A DNA stretch of 38,849 nt from Candidatus Pacearchaeota archaeon (lineage in GTDB: Archaea; Nanobdellota; Nanobdellia; Pacearchaeales; GW2011-AR1). Below are positions 28,253-37,857 of this stretch, one piece after another. Both the position numbers and the translations under genes were made by a program. The stretch is taken from NCBI GenBank assembly GCA_018221305.1, contig JAAOYK010000046.1, positions 1 through 38,849 on the forward strand. The letters run 5' to 3'. The notes under the pieces were generated by a model. It was not told the DNA's origin. It saw nothing but the letters and a program-made list of their open reading frames with translations, and did no database searches. Positions within the stretch are counted from its first letter, which is position 1, and each line of letters begins with the position of its first letter.

Positions 28253-29626
28253 GTGAATAAAGAAAAAATGGATATTGAATATAAAAATCCTGTACATATT
28301 AATATTGTTAGTACGTACCCCAAAAGAGGATGTGGTATTGGAGATTTTAATTGGGACTTTTTAAAAAGTACTCAAAATATCACAGGTGATGCTGGGCTTA
28401 TTAAAAGTTTTGGACATTACCCAATAATTCGGCCTGGAATGGAGCTTGAATATAATAAATTTATTAGTGATAGTTTAGAGCGTGAAATTATTCAAGATTA
28501 TCCTGCATCATGGAACGAAGCACTGCGTGATATTCGAGAAAAAAGTCATGCAATGGATGCTAAAGGGCTTGACAATATTGTAATGCTGCAGCACGAGTTT
28601 GGATTATATGCAGATCATTGGACGCGAGATAATGCAGTTAATTTTGTAAAAGGATTATATGATGAAAACATTGCGAATGTTATAGTACTTCATACTTTAA
28701 AGAAAAATCCTAGTGATCATGAAAAGCAGGTTATATCAGGCATGATGAAATATACTGATAAAGGAATAGTTCTTAGCAGGTCGGGGCCTAGAACTTTAAG
28801 AAAAGTTTATGGTGCTGAGCGAGGAAAAGCAATATATATCCCGCATGGGGTCCCTGAAGATAATACTAATGAAACTAAAAGAGAATTAAAAGAAAAGCGA
28901 GGCCTTTTATACAAAAGTAATGGAAAGGAAAGAAAAGTTTTAACATCTGCAGGATATATTTCACGTGGTAAAGGGCTTCATTATATGATACGTGCACTCC
29001 CTGATGTTATTAATACAAAGGAAGGAAAAGGAATAGTCTATTTAGTTGCAGGAGATACTCATCCAGAAGTTTTTAAAGATCAAGGAGATAAATATTGGCA
29101 ATGTCAAGTAAATCTGGCACGCAACTTAAAAATACCTGGAGCAATAATTAGTGAAGAAGAAAATGAAAGTGGCCAGAAATTAGAAAAAATTGTTGATCTA
29201 GACGGAAATAAAATTGATAACCTTGAGGGTGCAAATATTGTTTTTTGGAAAAAAAGATTTACAACCCCTGAATTAATGGGAATAATGAAAATGAGTGATG
29301 TTGGAATGGTTGGAAATTTAGATCCTGAACAAATCTCTAGTGGTCCTGGAGCATATTGGATAGGAAACCAAAGAACAACTATTGCTACAGAATCTACATT
29401 TTTTAAAGATTTAGAAGATGAAGGGATAGGACTTTTAGTAGGGTTTCATCAACCAAAAGATTTTGCTGACAGAATGAATCACTACCTAAGGTTATCTGTC
29501 AAAGATAGAAAAGATTTACGCTTCCTTACAATTGAAAAGGCAAATAATATGCAATGGGAAAAAGTTGCTAGAAACTATGTTGATTTAATGAGAGCACTAA
29601 TTCAGCACCGCAAAGAAGACTGGTGA
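28253..29626 (+). CDS. GT4-like glycosyltransferase (GTG start; alternative ATG 28268)
   Basis: INIVSTYPKRGCGIGDFNWDF, LQHEFGLYADHW, SAGYISRGKGLHYMIRALPDV: GT-B pattern. Confidence 0.75.
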   Translation: MNKEKMDIEYKNPVHINIVSTYPKRGCGIGDFNWDFLKSTQNITGDAGLIKSFGHYPIIRPGMELEYNKFISDSLEREIIQDYPASWNEALRDIREKSHAMDAKGLDNIVMLQHEFGLYADHWTRDNAVNFVKGLYDENIANVIVLHTLKKNPSDHEKQVISGMMKYTDKGIVLSRSGPRTLRKVYGAERGKAIYIPHGVPEDNTNETKRELKEKRGLLYKSNGKERKVLTSAGYISRGKGLHYMIRALPDVINTKEGKGIVYLVAGDTHPEVFKDQGDKYWQCQVNLARNLKIPGAIISEEENESGQKLEKIVDLDGNKIDNLEGANIVFWKKRFTTPELMGIMKMSDVGMVGNLDPEQISSGPGAYWIGNQRTTIATESTFFKDLEDEGIGLLVGFHQPKDFADRMNHYLRLSVKDRKDLRFLTIEKANNMQWEKVARNYVDLMRALIQHRKEDW

Positions 29627-29687
29627 CCTTAATGTTTTTATACCTTGATTTCATTTAAATATCATTAAATTAATTAATAGTTTTATC

Positions 29688-30023
29688 ATGAAAATTAAGA
29701 AAAAAAAAGGGATCAAAAAGGTTAGAATTACGCATAATAAAAGTTTACTTTATGTTATTGCTGTTCTTTTTGTATTATTTATAATTGTTATAATTTTGGC
29801 AATGAAAAATAGTCCTGAAAAAGAAGATGTTGTTAGTGAATGTAATATTGATACAGACTGTGTTCCAGATACATGTTGTCACCCAGAATCATGCGTTGCA
29901 AAAGATTTAGCACCAGATTGTACATCTGCATTTTGTAGCTTGGAGTGTTCTAGTGTACTTGATTGTGAGGCGAGCAGTTGTTCATGTGTTAATAATAAAT
30001 GCGAAGTTATTAATAACAAATAG
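29688..30023 (+). CDS. Small single-TM Cys-rich protein
   Basis: TM SLLYVIAVLFVLFIIVIILAM; ectodomain CNIDTDCVPDTCCHPESC...CEASSCSCVNNKCEV. Confidence 0.7.
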   Translation: MKIKKKKGIKKVRITHNKSLLYVIAVLFVLFIIVIILAMKNSPEKEDVVSECNIDTDCVPDTCCHPESCVAKDLAPDCTSAFCSLECSSVLDCEASSCSCVNNKCEVINNK

Positions 30024-33000
30024 ATGAATCAAAAAAGAAGTATAATAACAACGGTTGTATTAATTGGAGTTTTATTAATTAGCATTTTATTAGTTAGTTC
30101 TGTATCACAAGATGTTGAAACAAAAGACCCACTTATTAGAAAAATTGTTTATGACAAATTAGAAGAAAATAATGAAATTCCAGTAATAATAAAATTAAAA
30201 GAAAGAAAACAAAAAGGACTTTTTTCTAAATTTGCAAGGGATAATGATATTGAGTCTAGACTTATGAGAAAGAAAGCATTTGATAAATCTCGAGACATAA
30301 TATATATTAAAGCAACAAAGGAAGATATACTTGAACTTGAAAAAGAAAATGATATTGAATCAATTGAATATGCTTTTTTGTTTAAAAAAAATTTACAAAA
30401 TGCAGTAAATGTTATGAATTTTACTCAAAGCTGGAACGCTCAATCAGCTAGCATTAACATTACAGGCCTTGATGAAACAATCTGTATTATTGATTCGGGA
30501 GTTAATTTTTCTCATCCAGACCTTGTTGGAAAAAACAGAACATGTATTATTGATTGTTTTAATAAAGCGTGTGTAGAAAATTGTTCAATAGGAGACGATG
30601 ATGCTCATGGAACACATGTTGCAGGAATTATCTCTGCAACAGGCGGAATAAAAGGGGTAGCACCAAATTCTACATTAATTGGAGTTAAAGTATTAAATTC
30701 ATCTGGTAGTGCGCATCATGTTACTGGAGCAGATGATATTGCTAATGCTATTGATTGGTGTATTGCACAAAGAGATACACATAACATAAGTGTTATTTCA
30801 ATGAGTTTGGGAAGTTCTGGACTTTTTAGTTCTTATTGTGATTCATCATTTTCATCAACAATGACGCCATCAATTAATAATGCTACAAAATATAACATAA
30901 GTGTTATTGCTGCATCAGGAAATGATGGGAGTTCTACAGGGATTGCAAGCCCTGCATGTATACAAAATTCTACAGCAGTAGCCGCGACAACAAAAGCTAA
31001 TGTAATGGCTAGTTATTCTGATAGAAACAGTCTTATAGATTTATTAGCTACAGGAAGTTCTATTAACTCAACAAGGTATGATCCGGGAGGATGTGATCCT
31101 CTTTGTACGTGCAGTGGTAATTATATGATTTGTTCAGGAACAAGTATGGCAACACCAATGGTTGCAGGTGCTTTTGCTTTAATTCGTCAATTTAATAGAT
31201 TACAAAATAATCAAATCTTAACACCTCAACAAATAGAAAATACATTTAACAGTACTGGATATAATGTTGCTGATGCTGGTTCTGGATTAAACTATTCACG
31301 TATTGACGTTTTATCAGCATTATATTCATTAGGTTATAAATCTCCTAGAGAAGCGACTATTGCATTTATGGGTGATGCTAGACCTTACAATGTTGGTGAC
31401 GGAAGTTCTCAACTTCAAAATGATTTAAATGCAACAGACGACAGCTTAGTTATTGGAAGTGGAAGACTTCTAGATGCTATAGTTTTTGTAGGAGATATGG
31501 ATTATGTTAATTATTCAGCAGGAAGAAATACAGAAGAAGCACATAATGGATCAGATATAAGAAATGTTCCAAGATTTTATGGGCTTGGAAATCATGAAAT
31601 TGATGATACTTATGACATTGATCCGATTAGAAAATATTTTGCAAGTTATAACTATACGCCAAATCCAGGCCCATTAGGAACAGAGAGTACAACTTATTCT
31701 TTTGACAAAGGAGATATGCATATTGTAATGATAAATCCTTACTGGGATGGAGATAATAATGGAGACTGTGCCTGGTTTAATAATGTTGCTGGAGATAATG
31801 ATGATGTTTGTATGAAGTATAGCACAAGTGATGGGGGATATATTACTGATGAATTATTTGAGTGGTTAAAGTCAGATTTAAGAAATTCAACAAAACCTTA
31901 TAAAATTGTGGCAAGTCATGAACCAGCATACCCCCTTTACAGACATGTAGGAGACTCACTAGATGCAAACATAACTAATAGAGATAAATTTTGGAATTTA
32001 TTGAGAACTGAAAAAGTTATTGCGCACATGACTGCACATACACATCGGTATGTTTTTAATGAATATGATGGTGTATTTGAAATTAATAACGGAGTTAGTG
32101 GAAGAATGGTTGGTGGAAGCTATGATCCCTATGCCGCAGTAATCTATGCACATACAGATACAAATGGTAATTTTGAGATTAGGACTGCAAGAGAAGAACC
32201 AAGTTGGGCTAATCCAAATATTTCAACATTTACAAGAATTAATATTACTAATCAGACATTAATTAATTCATGGGCTGGTGCAGGTACTGTTTCAAAGTAT
32301 TTTATTGATAGAAATAATTCTGATCAGGCAAACCCAAATTGGACAGCATATAATAATTCTCAGTGGTGGTCTTTAGGATTTAATGAAAGTGCGACTAATT
32401 GGAGCGATGGAGAATTAGGTACTGGATATGATTCTACTAATCCTAATGCTTGGGGATGGATAAATGAGAATATAAGTGTTAATAATGGAACTTATGGAAT
32501 CTTTCAAAGAATAAATTTTACTGCGTACAGTAAGTCTATTTATAATAGAATGATTCTTGGTCTTGATTATGATGACTCTATAATTGTCTGGTTAAATGGT
32601 GTTAAAATATATGAATCAGATAATGCCCCAATTGTTAGTTCTGGAGATATTTGGGATAAAAATGCAAGTTCTCAGAACAGTTCATTAGGGGATGAATCTT
32701 ATTCTCCAAATTTTAATTATATTGATATTACAGGATATATTGGTAATCTAAATGATGGAGAAAACTTGATTGCAATAGGAAACTGGAATGTAAACCTTAG
32801 TTCAACAGATTTGATCTCAGCAGCAAAGCTTGTGATCCAACAAGTAGATGCACCTGAAGTAATAATAAACACACCTACCGCAGTTACATATACTAGCTCC
32901 TTAATTATATTTAATGTTACCTTAGATGAAGATGGTTATTGTGAATACTCCCTTGATGACGGATCAACTAATATTACAATGAGTTCTACTGACAATAGAA

Positions 33001-33758
33001 CTTGGAATGCATCACAAACTATTTCAGATGGAAGCTATACAGCTAGATTTTATTGCAACGACAGTTCAGGATATAATAATTATACTGAGACAGTAAGTTT
33101 TGGTGTCTCTACAGCACCTATTGTTCAAAATAATGGCGGAAATAATGGAGGAGGGGGAACACCTACAGGTGTAACTTATGTTCCAAGTTTTGCAGAAGTA
33201 GTAGTAGGATATTCAAAAGGTTTAAGTGCTGATGACAAGGTTAAATTTAAACAAACCCCAACAGGAATTGATCATACCTTAACACTTAATAGCATAGTGA
33301 ACACGCAAAGTGTTAATATCACAATACAAAGCACTCCAATAACTTTTATTCTTCAACTTGGAGAAGAGAAAAAAATTAACTTAAATAATAATGGATATTA
33401 TGATCTTTCAGTCAAGCTTAGCTCAATACTCAACAGTAAAGCAAATATTGCAATAAAAACTATTAAAGAATTAATAAATGAAATAGTGATTACAAACAAT
33501 AACACAAATAATGATAGTCTTGGGGATGATCCTTTTAAAAAAGAAAACCCAAAACTTAAACCAAATCTGGTTATGATAATATTTTATTTTGTTGTAATAA
33601 TTATTGTTATCTTTTTGATCGTGCTTATAGTTTTTATGTCTACAAAAAATAAAAAACTTAAAGATGATATAAAAAATAAAACAAAACAGAAAGAAAAATC
33701 AATTAAAAATTACAAACAAGTATTTAATAACCATGTCCGTCCTAAAGATGTAAGATGA
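30024..33758 (+). CDS. Subtilisin-like (S8) protease fused to a purple-acid-phosphatase-like metallophosphoesterase, beta-sandwich domains and C-terminal TM
   Basis: S8 triad CIIDSGVNFSHPDL / DDAHGTHVAGIIS / CSGTSMATPMVAGA; then GDAR, GDMDY, GNHE, VASH, AHTH; C-terminal TM VMIIFYFVVIIIVIFLIVLIVFM. Confidence 0.88.
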   Translation: MNQKRSIITTVVLIGVLLISILLVSSVSQDVETKDPLIRKIVYDKLEENNEIPVIIKLKERKQKGLFSKFARDNDIESRLMRKKAFDKSRDIIYIKATKEDILELEKENDIESIEYAFLFKKNLQNAVNVMNFTQSWNAQSASINITGLDETICIIDSGVNFSHPDLVGKNRTCIIDCFNKACVENCSIGDDDAHGTHVAGIISATGGIKGVAPNSTLIGVKVLNSSGSAHHVTGADDIANAIDWCIAQRDTHNISVISMSLGSSGLFSSYCDSSFSSTMTPSINNATKYNISVIAASGNDGSSTGIASPACIQNSTAVAATTKANVMASYSDRNSLIDLLATGSSINSTRYDPGGCDPLCTCSGNYMICSGTSMATPMVAGAFALIRQFNRLQNNQILTPQQIENTFNSTGYNVADAGSGLNYSRIDVLSALYSLGYKSPREATIAFMGDARPYNVGDGSSQLQNDLNATDDSLVIGSGRLLDAIVFVGDMDYVNYSAGRNTEEAHNGSDIRNVPRFYGLGNHEIDDTYDIDPIRKYFASYNYTPNPGPLGTESTTYSFDKGDMHIVMINPYWDGDNNGDCAWFNNVAGDNDDVCMKYSTSDGGYITDELFEWLKSDLRNSTKPYKIVASHEPAYPLYRHVGDSLDANITNRDKFWNLLRTEKVIAHMTAHTHRYVFNEYDGVFEINNGVSGRMVGGSYDPYAAVIYAHTDTNGNFEIRTAREEPSWANPNISTFTRINITNQTLINSWAGAGTVSKYFIDRNNSDQANPNWTAYNNSQWWSLGFNESATNWSDGELGTGYDSTNPNAWGWINENISVNNGTYGIFQRINFTAYSKSIYNRMILGLDYDDSIIVWLNGVKIYESDNAPIVSSGDIWDKNASSQNSSLGDESYSPNFNYIDITGYIGNLNDGENLIAIGNWNVNLSSTDLISAAKLVIQQVDAPEVIINTPTAVTYTSSLIIFNVTLDEDGYCEYSLDDGSTNITMSSTDNRTWNASQTISDGSYTARFYCNDSSGYNNYTETVSFGVSTAPIVQNNGGNNGGGGTPTGVTYVPSFAEVVVGYSKGLSADDKVKFKQTPTGIDHTLTLNSIVNTQSVNITIQSTPITFILQLGEEKKINLNNNGYYDLSVKLSSILNSKANIAIKTIKELINEIVITNNNTNNDSLGDDPFKKENPKLKPNLVMIIFYFVVIIIVIFLIVLIVFMSTKNKKLKDDIKNKTKQKEKSIKNYKQVFNNHVRPKDVR

Positions 33759-34033
33759 AAGCAGTAATACCATCCCATAGAGAGAAAAAAAGATATTTAT
33801 TAATAAACAGTAAAGGTCTGGACAAAAAGATTATAGATGAAACGATACTTGATTCTCTTGGAATTTTAGGGTATGCAAAAGCATGTCCAAAAATTATCAA
33901 AAAAAGTAAAGATTCAATTATTCTTTCAATAAATCGAAAATCTTTAAACGATATCCAGGCAAGTTTTGTTCTAAGTAGTAAAGATATTAGCATAACAAAA
34001 GTCAGTGGTAATATTAACAATTTAAAACCATAA
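33755..34033 (+). CDS. rnp2: RNase P protein component 2 (Pop5/Rnp2)
   Basis: PSHREKKRYLLI N-terminus and DSLGILGYAKACPKII; ATGA overlap; position ahead of psmA. Confidence 0.75.
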   Translation: MKAVIPSHREKKRYLLINSKGLDKKIIDETILDSLGILGYAKACPKIIKKSKDSIILSINRKSLNDIQASFVLSSKDISITKVSGNINNLKP

Positions 34034-34087
34034 GTTTTTTAAACCCTAACTTATTAAATATTTTGAATGGAGACAAGTAGTGGGTCC

Positions 34088-34133
34088 GAATCCAAAGAAG
34101 AATTTCTTTGATTATTTTCTTTGGCGAAGGATT
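34088..34133 (+). promoter_or_regulatory. Structured psmA leader with mutually exclusive hairpins
   Basis: CAAAGAA (34093-34099) can pair with TTCTTTG (34104-34110), or CCAAAGAA (34092-34099) with TTCTTTGG (34117-34124); AATCC/GGATT flanks. Confidence 0.4.
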
Positions 34134-34153
34134 AAAACAGATTAGATCAAAAA

Positions 34154-34873
34154 ATGGAAATACCAGATATGCAGCATCAAGTAATGGGCTATGACAGAAG
34201 TGCGACAATGTTTTCACCTGACGGTCACATCTTACAAGTTGAATATGCAGAAAAAACAGTACGTCTTGGAAGTGCAAGTATTGGTATAAGAGGTACAGAT
34301 GGTGTGGTTATTATTGCTGATAAAGGTAAAAAAGATGAATTAATTGTTCCAGAATCAGCCGATAAAATTTATGAAATTGATGAGCATATAATCGCAAGTG
34401 CTGCAGGGATTCTAAGTGATGCTCGAATACTTATAAATCAGGTACGTATTAGTGCTCAACAGCACAGAGTTACATATGATTCTCCAGTGGACACTGAAAC
34501 AGTAATTCGAGAAATTTCTGACATAAAACAACAATATACTCAACATCCAGGCGTAAGGCCTTTTGGTGTCGCATTAATTGTTGCAGGAAGGCAAGGAGAC
34601 AAATGTAAATTATATACAAGCGATATTACAGGCAATTATTTTGAATATAATGCTATAGCTATTGGGAAAAATGATGACAGAGTTAAAGATCTTTTACGAA
34701 AGAAGTATAAAAAAGATTTGACAATAGATCAATCAATAAAGCTAGCACTAGGAATATTTAAAGAAATTTTAGGAGAAAATTTTGATCCTGGACGATTTAA
34801 TGTTACTTATATTAAAAATAAAGAAGGCAAATTAAAAAAATTAAAAGCAGAGGAAATCAAAAAACACGCATAA
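34154..34873 (+). CDS. psmA: Proteasome alpha subunit
   Basis: MGYDRSATMFSPDGHILQVEYAEKTVRLGS N-terminal signature. Confidence 0.95.
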   Translation: MEIPDMQHQVMGYDRSATMFSPDGHILQVEYAEKTVRLGSASIGIRGTDGVVIIADKGKKDELIVPESADKIYEIDEHIIASAAGILSDARILINQVRISAQQHRVTYDSPVDTETVIREISDIKQQYTQHPGVRPFGVALIVAGRQGDKCKLYTSDITGNYFEYNAIAIGKNDDRVKDLLRKKYKKDLTIDQSIKLALGIFKEILGENFDPGRFNVTYIKNKEGKLKKLKAEEIKKHA

Positions 34874-34876
34874 AAA

Positions 34877-35557
34877 ATGGTAGATACAATTGCTAGATTA
34901 AGGGTTGGTAAGATGACTTTTGAGACGATGGTAGATCTAAATGCTGCTATGAAATTTAGAAAAGGAGAAGGAGATATCAGTGAAGCTATAAGAGACAATG
35001 AAATCTGGACTGATATTAAAAAAGGAATGCGGCCTGCACAGGATGAAATTGAAAATGCTTTTGGAACATCACAATTATCAGAGATTACAGCTAAGATTAT
35101 CAAACGAGGAGAACTAGAAGTTACACAAGAATATCGTGATGAGGCCTTAGGAGCAAAGAAAAAACAAGTTATTGATTTTTTAGCAAAAAATGCTGTTGAT
35201 GCTCGTACTGGACGACCATATACACCAGACCTAATTGAGAGTGCAATAAAAGAAGCAGGAATAAGAATTGACAATCAAGCTATTGAAAAACAAATGGGAT
35301 CTATAACCGAAAGTTTAAAAAAGGTCATTCCAATTAAAATAGAAACAAAAAAAATCAAAATTATTATACCTGCGCAACATACAGGCAGAGGATACGGATT
35401 ATTACAAGAATATAAGGAAAAAGAAACTTGGAATGGAGATGGTTCATTGGAAGTTATCCTTAATATTCCAGTTGGAATTCAGGTTGATTTTTATGATAAA
35501 TTAAATAGTATAACTCATGGAAGTGCCATTACACAAGAAATTAAAAGTGTAGAATAA
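34877..35557 (+). CDS. sdo1: SBDS ribosome maturation protein
   Basis: ARLRVGKMTFETMVD...GDISEAI..NEIWTDIKKG..A, NAVDARTGRPYTPDLIESAIKEAGI. Confidence 0.93.
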   Translation: MVDTIARLRVGKMTFETMVDLNAAMKFRKGEGDISEAIRDNEIWTDIKKGMRPAQDEIENAFGTSQLSEITAKIIKRGELEVTQEYRDEALGAKKKQVIDFLAKNAVDARTGRPYTPDLIESAIKEAGIRIDNQAIEKQMGSITESLKKVIPIKIETKKIKIIIPAQHTGRGYGLLQEYKEKETWNGDGSLEVILNIPVGIQVDFYDKLNSITHGSAITQEIKSVE

Positions 35558-35561
35558 AAAA

Positions 35562-36266
35562 ATGACAGAAAAAACAAACAAAAAGCAACGAAAAATAGTA
35601 ATCCCTGGAGAAATAATTGTTTCTGCAGAAGATCATTTACCTGGAGATTTTACTAGAAAAGAAGATGGAAATATTATCGCTAATAGATATGGGCTAGTTG
35701 ATGATAGTGGAAGAATTATAAGAATCATCCCAATTTCTGGGGCTTTTGAGCCAAGACGAGGTAACACTGTTATTGGACGAGTAGAAGATATCACTTTTAA
35801 TGGGTGGGTTATTCACATTGGAGGACCTTACACAGCATTCTTACCTTTAGCTGAATGTCCAAGATATATTGATCGAAAAGCAATAAATGAATTTGCAACA
35901 ATTGGTGATGTATTAAACTTAAAAATTTGGGGTATTAAAAAAGGAAGTATTGATTTAACATTAAAATCGCGTGGACTTGGAAAACTTGAAGGCGGAAGAG
36001 TCATTAAAATTAATTCTCATAAAGTTCCAAGAGTTATTGGAAAAGAAGGAAGCATGATAAATTTAATAAAAAATTCAACAAATACTGAAATTACTGTAGG
36101 ACAAAACGGATTCATCTGGATAAAAGGAGACTTTGAAGGAGAGAAAAGAGCAGAAGAAGCAATAAACTTAGTTGTTAAAGAAGCAACATCAACAGGATTA
36201 ACAGAAAAGATTGAAGAATTTCTAGGCGGAAAAGTTGAAAAAATAACTGAAGAGGTTAAAGAATAA
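35562..36266 (+). CDS. rrp4: Exosome RNA-binding subunit Rrp4
   Basis: VIPGEII, S1 domain GNTVIGRVEDITFNGWVIHIGGPYTAFLP, KH VPRVIGKEGSMINLIK. Confidence 0.93.
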   Translation: MTEKTNKKQRKIVIPGEIIVSAEDHLPGDFTRKEDGNIIANRYGLVDDSGRIIRIIPISGAFEPRRGNTVIGRVEDITFNGWVIHIGGPYTAFLPLAECPRYIDRKAINEFATIGDVLNLKIWGIKKGSIDLTLKSRGLGKLEGGRVIKINSHKVPRVIGKEGSMINLIKNSTNTEITVGQNGFIWIKGDFEGEKRAEEAINLVVKEATSTGLTEKIEEFLGGKVEKITEEVKE

Positions 36267-36267
36267 A

Positions 36268-36996
36268 ATGCCATACACAAAACGACCTGATGGAAGAGAA
36301 ATGGATGAACTTCGTCCAATTAAAGCAGAAGTAGGAGTTGTACCTAATGCAGATGGATCTGCACTTTTTGCGCATGGAGACACATTAGCTATTGCAGCAG
36401 TTTACGGACCAAAACCATTACATCCAGCACACTTACAAAAAGCTGATAGGGGACTAATCAGAGCAAATTATAATATGTTACCATTTTCAGTTACTGAACG
36501 AGCTAGGCCTGGGCCTTCAAGAAGAAGTAAAGAAATTTCAATGGTTACAGCAAATGCATTATCAAGTGTTGTTGATTTGAAAAGATTTCCAGGTACTGTT
36601 ATTGATGTAGAAATATTAATCTTACAAGCAAATGCCTCAACAAGATGTGCAGGAATTAATGCTGCAGCAATGGCACTAGCACATGCCGGAATAGTTATGA
36701 ACGAAATGGTATCAAGTGTATCTATAGGTAAAATTGATGACAAAATTGTTGCAGATATAACAAAAAAAGAAGAAGATTGGACCGAAGGTGAAGGAGCAAC
36801 AGATATTCCGTTCACTTTAACATCAAATACAAAAGAAATAACTCATCTTCAATTAGACGGGAAAATTTCAACATCTAGAATGATGGAATCATACGATGCA
36901 GCAGTTAAAGCATGTGAGAAGATATATGAATATCAAAAACGAGCATTAAAAGGAGAAAAGATAGATGAAAATGTATCTTTAAAAAAGGAAGAATAA
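36268..36996 (+). CDS. rrp41: Exosome catalytic subunit Rrp41
   Basis: RPDGREMDELRPIKAEVGVVPNADGSALFAHGDTLAIAAVYGP; RNase PH fold. Confidence 0.93.
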   Translation: MPYTKRPDGREMDELRPIKAEVGVVPNADGSALFAHGDTLAIAAVYGPKPLHPAHLQKADRGLIRANYNMLPFSVTERARPGPSRRSKEISMVTANALSSVVDLKRFPGTVIDVEILILQANASTRCAGINAAAMALAHAGIVMNEMVSSVSIGKIDDKIVADITKKEEDWTEGEGATDIPFTLTSNTKEITHLQLDGKISTSRMMESYDAAVKACEKIYEYQKRALKGEKIDENVSLKKEE

Positions 36997-36999
36997 AAA

Positions 37000-37821
37000 A
37001 TGAATTTACCAAATATTAATAAGAAAAGAATTGAAAGCCTACTTAGTCAAGACAAAAGGCTTGATGAAAGAAAACTTTTTGATTACAGAGATATAATAAT
37101 CGAAACAGGAATTTCTGGTAATGCTGAAGGTTCTGCAAGAGTAAGAATCGGAAAAACAGAAGTCATAGTAGGAGTAAAACTTGGGACACAAACACCATAC
37201 ACAGACCATGAAGATGAAGGTACAATGATTACCGGAATGGAATTTAGTCCGATGTGTGGTGAAAGATATGAAGGTGGACCTCCAAAAATAAATGCAATAG
37301 AAACTGCAAGAGTTGTAGACAGAGGCATTAGAGAAAGTGGATTTATTGATTGGAAAAAGTTATGCATTAAAGAAGGAGAAACAGTATGGAGTGTTGCAAT
37401 AGATATTTATTGTGTGAATGATGACGGAAACGTTTTGGATGCTAGCTCAATCGGTGCTGTTGCTGCATTAATGATGACAAGATTTCCTGTATATGATGAA
37501 AAAGAAGAAAAGGTTAAATTCGGAGAATGGACAAATGATCCATTACCATTAACAGAAAAGGTACCTTTTGCTATGACAATTTATAAAGTTGGGGATAAGT
37601 TATTAGCAGACCCTAACAGAGAAGAAGAAGATGCTGCAAAAGCACGAGTAACATTAGCAATATCAAAACCAGGAAAAGAGTATATGATCAACTCTATGCA
37701 GAAAGGAGAGCTTGATACAATTAATGGTGAAGATTTGAAAAAGATTTTAGAAGAATCTGAAAAAATATATGACAAAATTTTCCCAGAATTAGATAAACAG
37801 ATAAAAAGTTTACAAAAGTAA
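37000..37821 (+). CDS. rrp42: Exosome subunit Rrp42
   Basis: DKRLDERKLFDYRDIIIETGISGNAEGSARVRIGKTEVIVGVK; follows rrp41. Confidence 0.93.
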   Translation: MNLPNINKKRIESLLSQDKRLDERKLFDYRDIIIETGISGNAEGSARVRIGKTEVIVGVKLGTQTPYTDHEDEGTMITGMEFSPMCGERYEGGPPKINAIETARVVDRGIRESGFIDWKKLCIKEGETVWSVAIDIYCVNDDGNVLDASSIGAVAALMMTRFPVYDEKEEKVKFGEWTNDPLPLTEKVPFAMTIYKVGDKLLADPNREEEDAAKARVTLAISKPGKEYMINSMQKGELDTINGEDLKKILEESEKIYDKIFPELDKQIKSLQK

Positions 37822-37857
37822 GTTTTTTATACATTAAACTTTATATAAATTCATAAA

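Noticed and set aside
34079-34095. T-arm-like GTGGGTCCGAATCC in the psmA leader as a tRNA or tRNA fragment
   Set aside because: Only two stem pairs form around TCCGAAT, and no D-arm, anticodon arm or acceptor pairing is present.
34807-35274. 155-aa minus-strand ORF opposite sdo1
   Set aside because: Antisense to SBDS; no family signature.
36017-37775. Antisense ORFs opposite rrp4, rrp41 and rrp42
   Set aside because: Shadow ORFs of conserved exosome genes.
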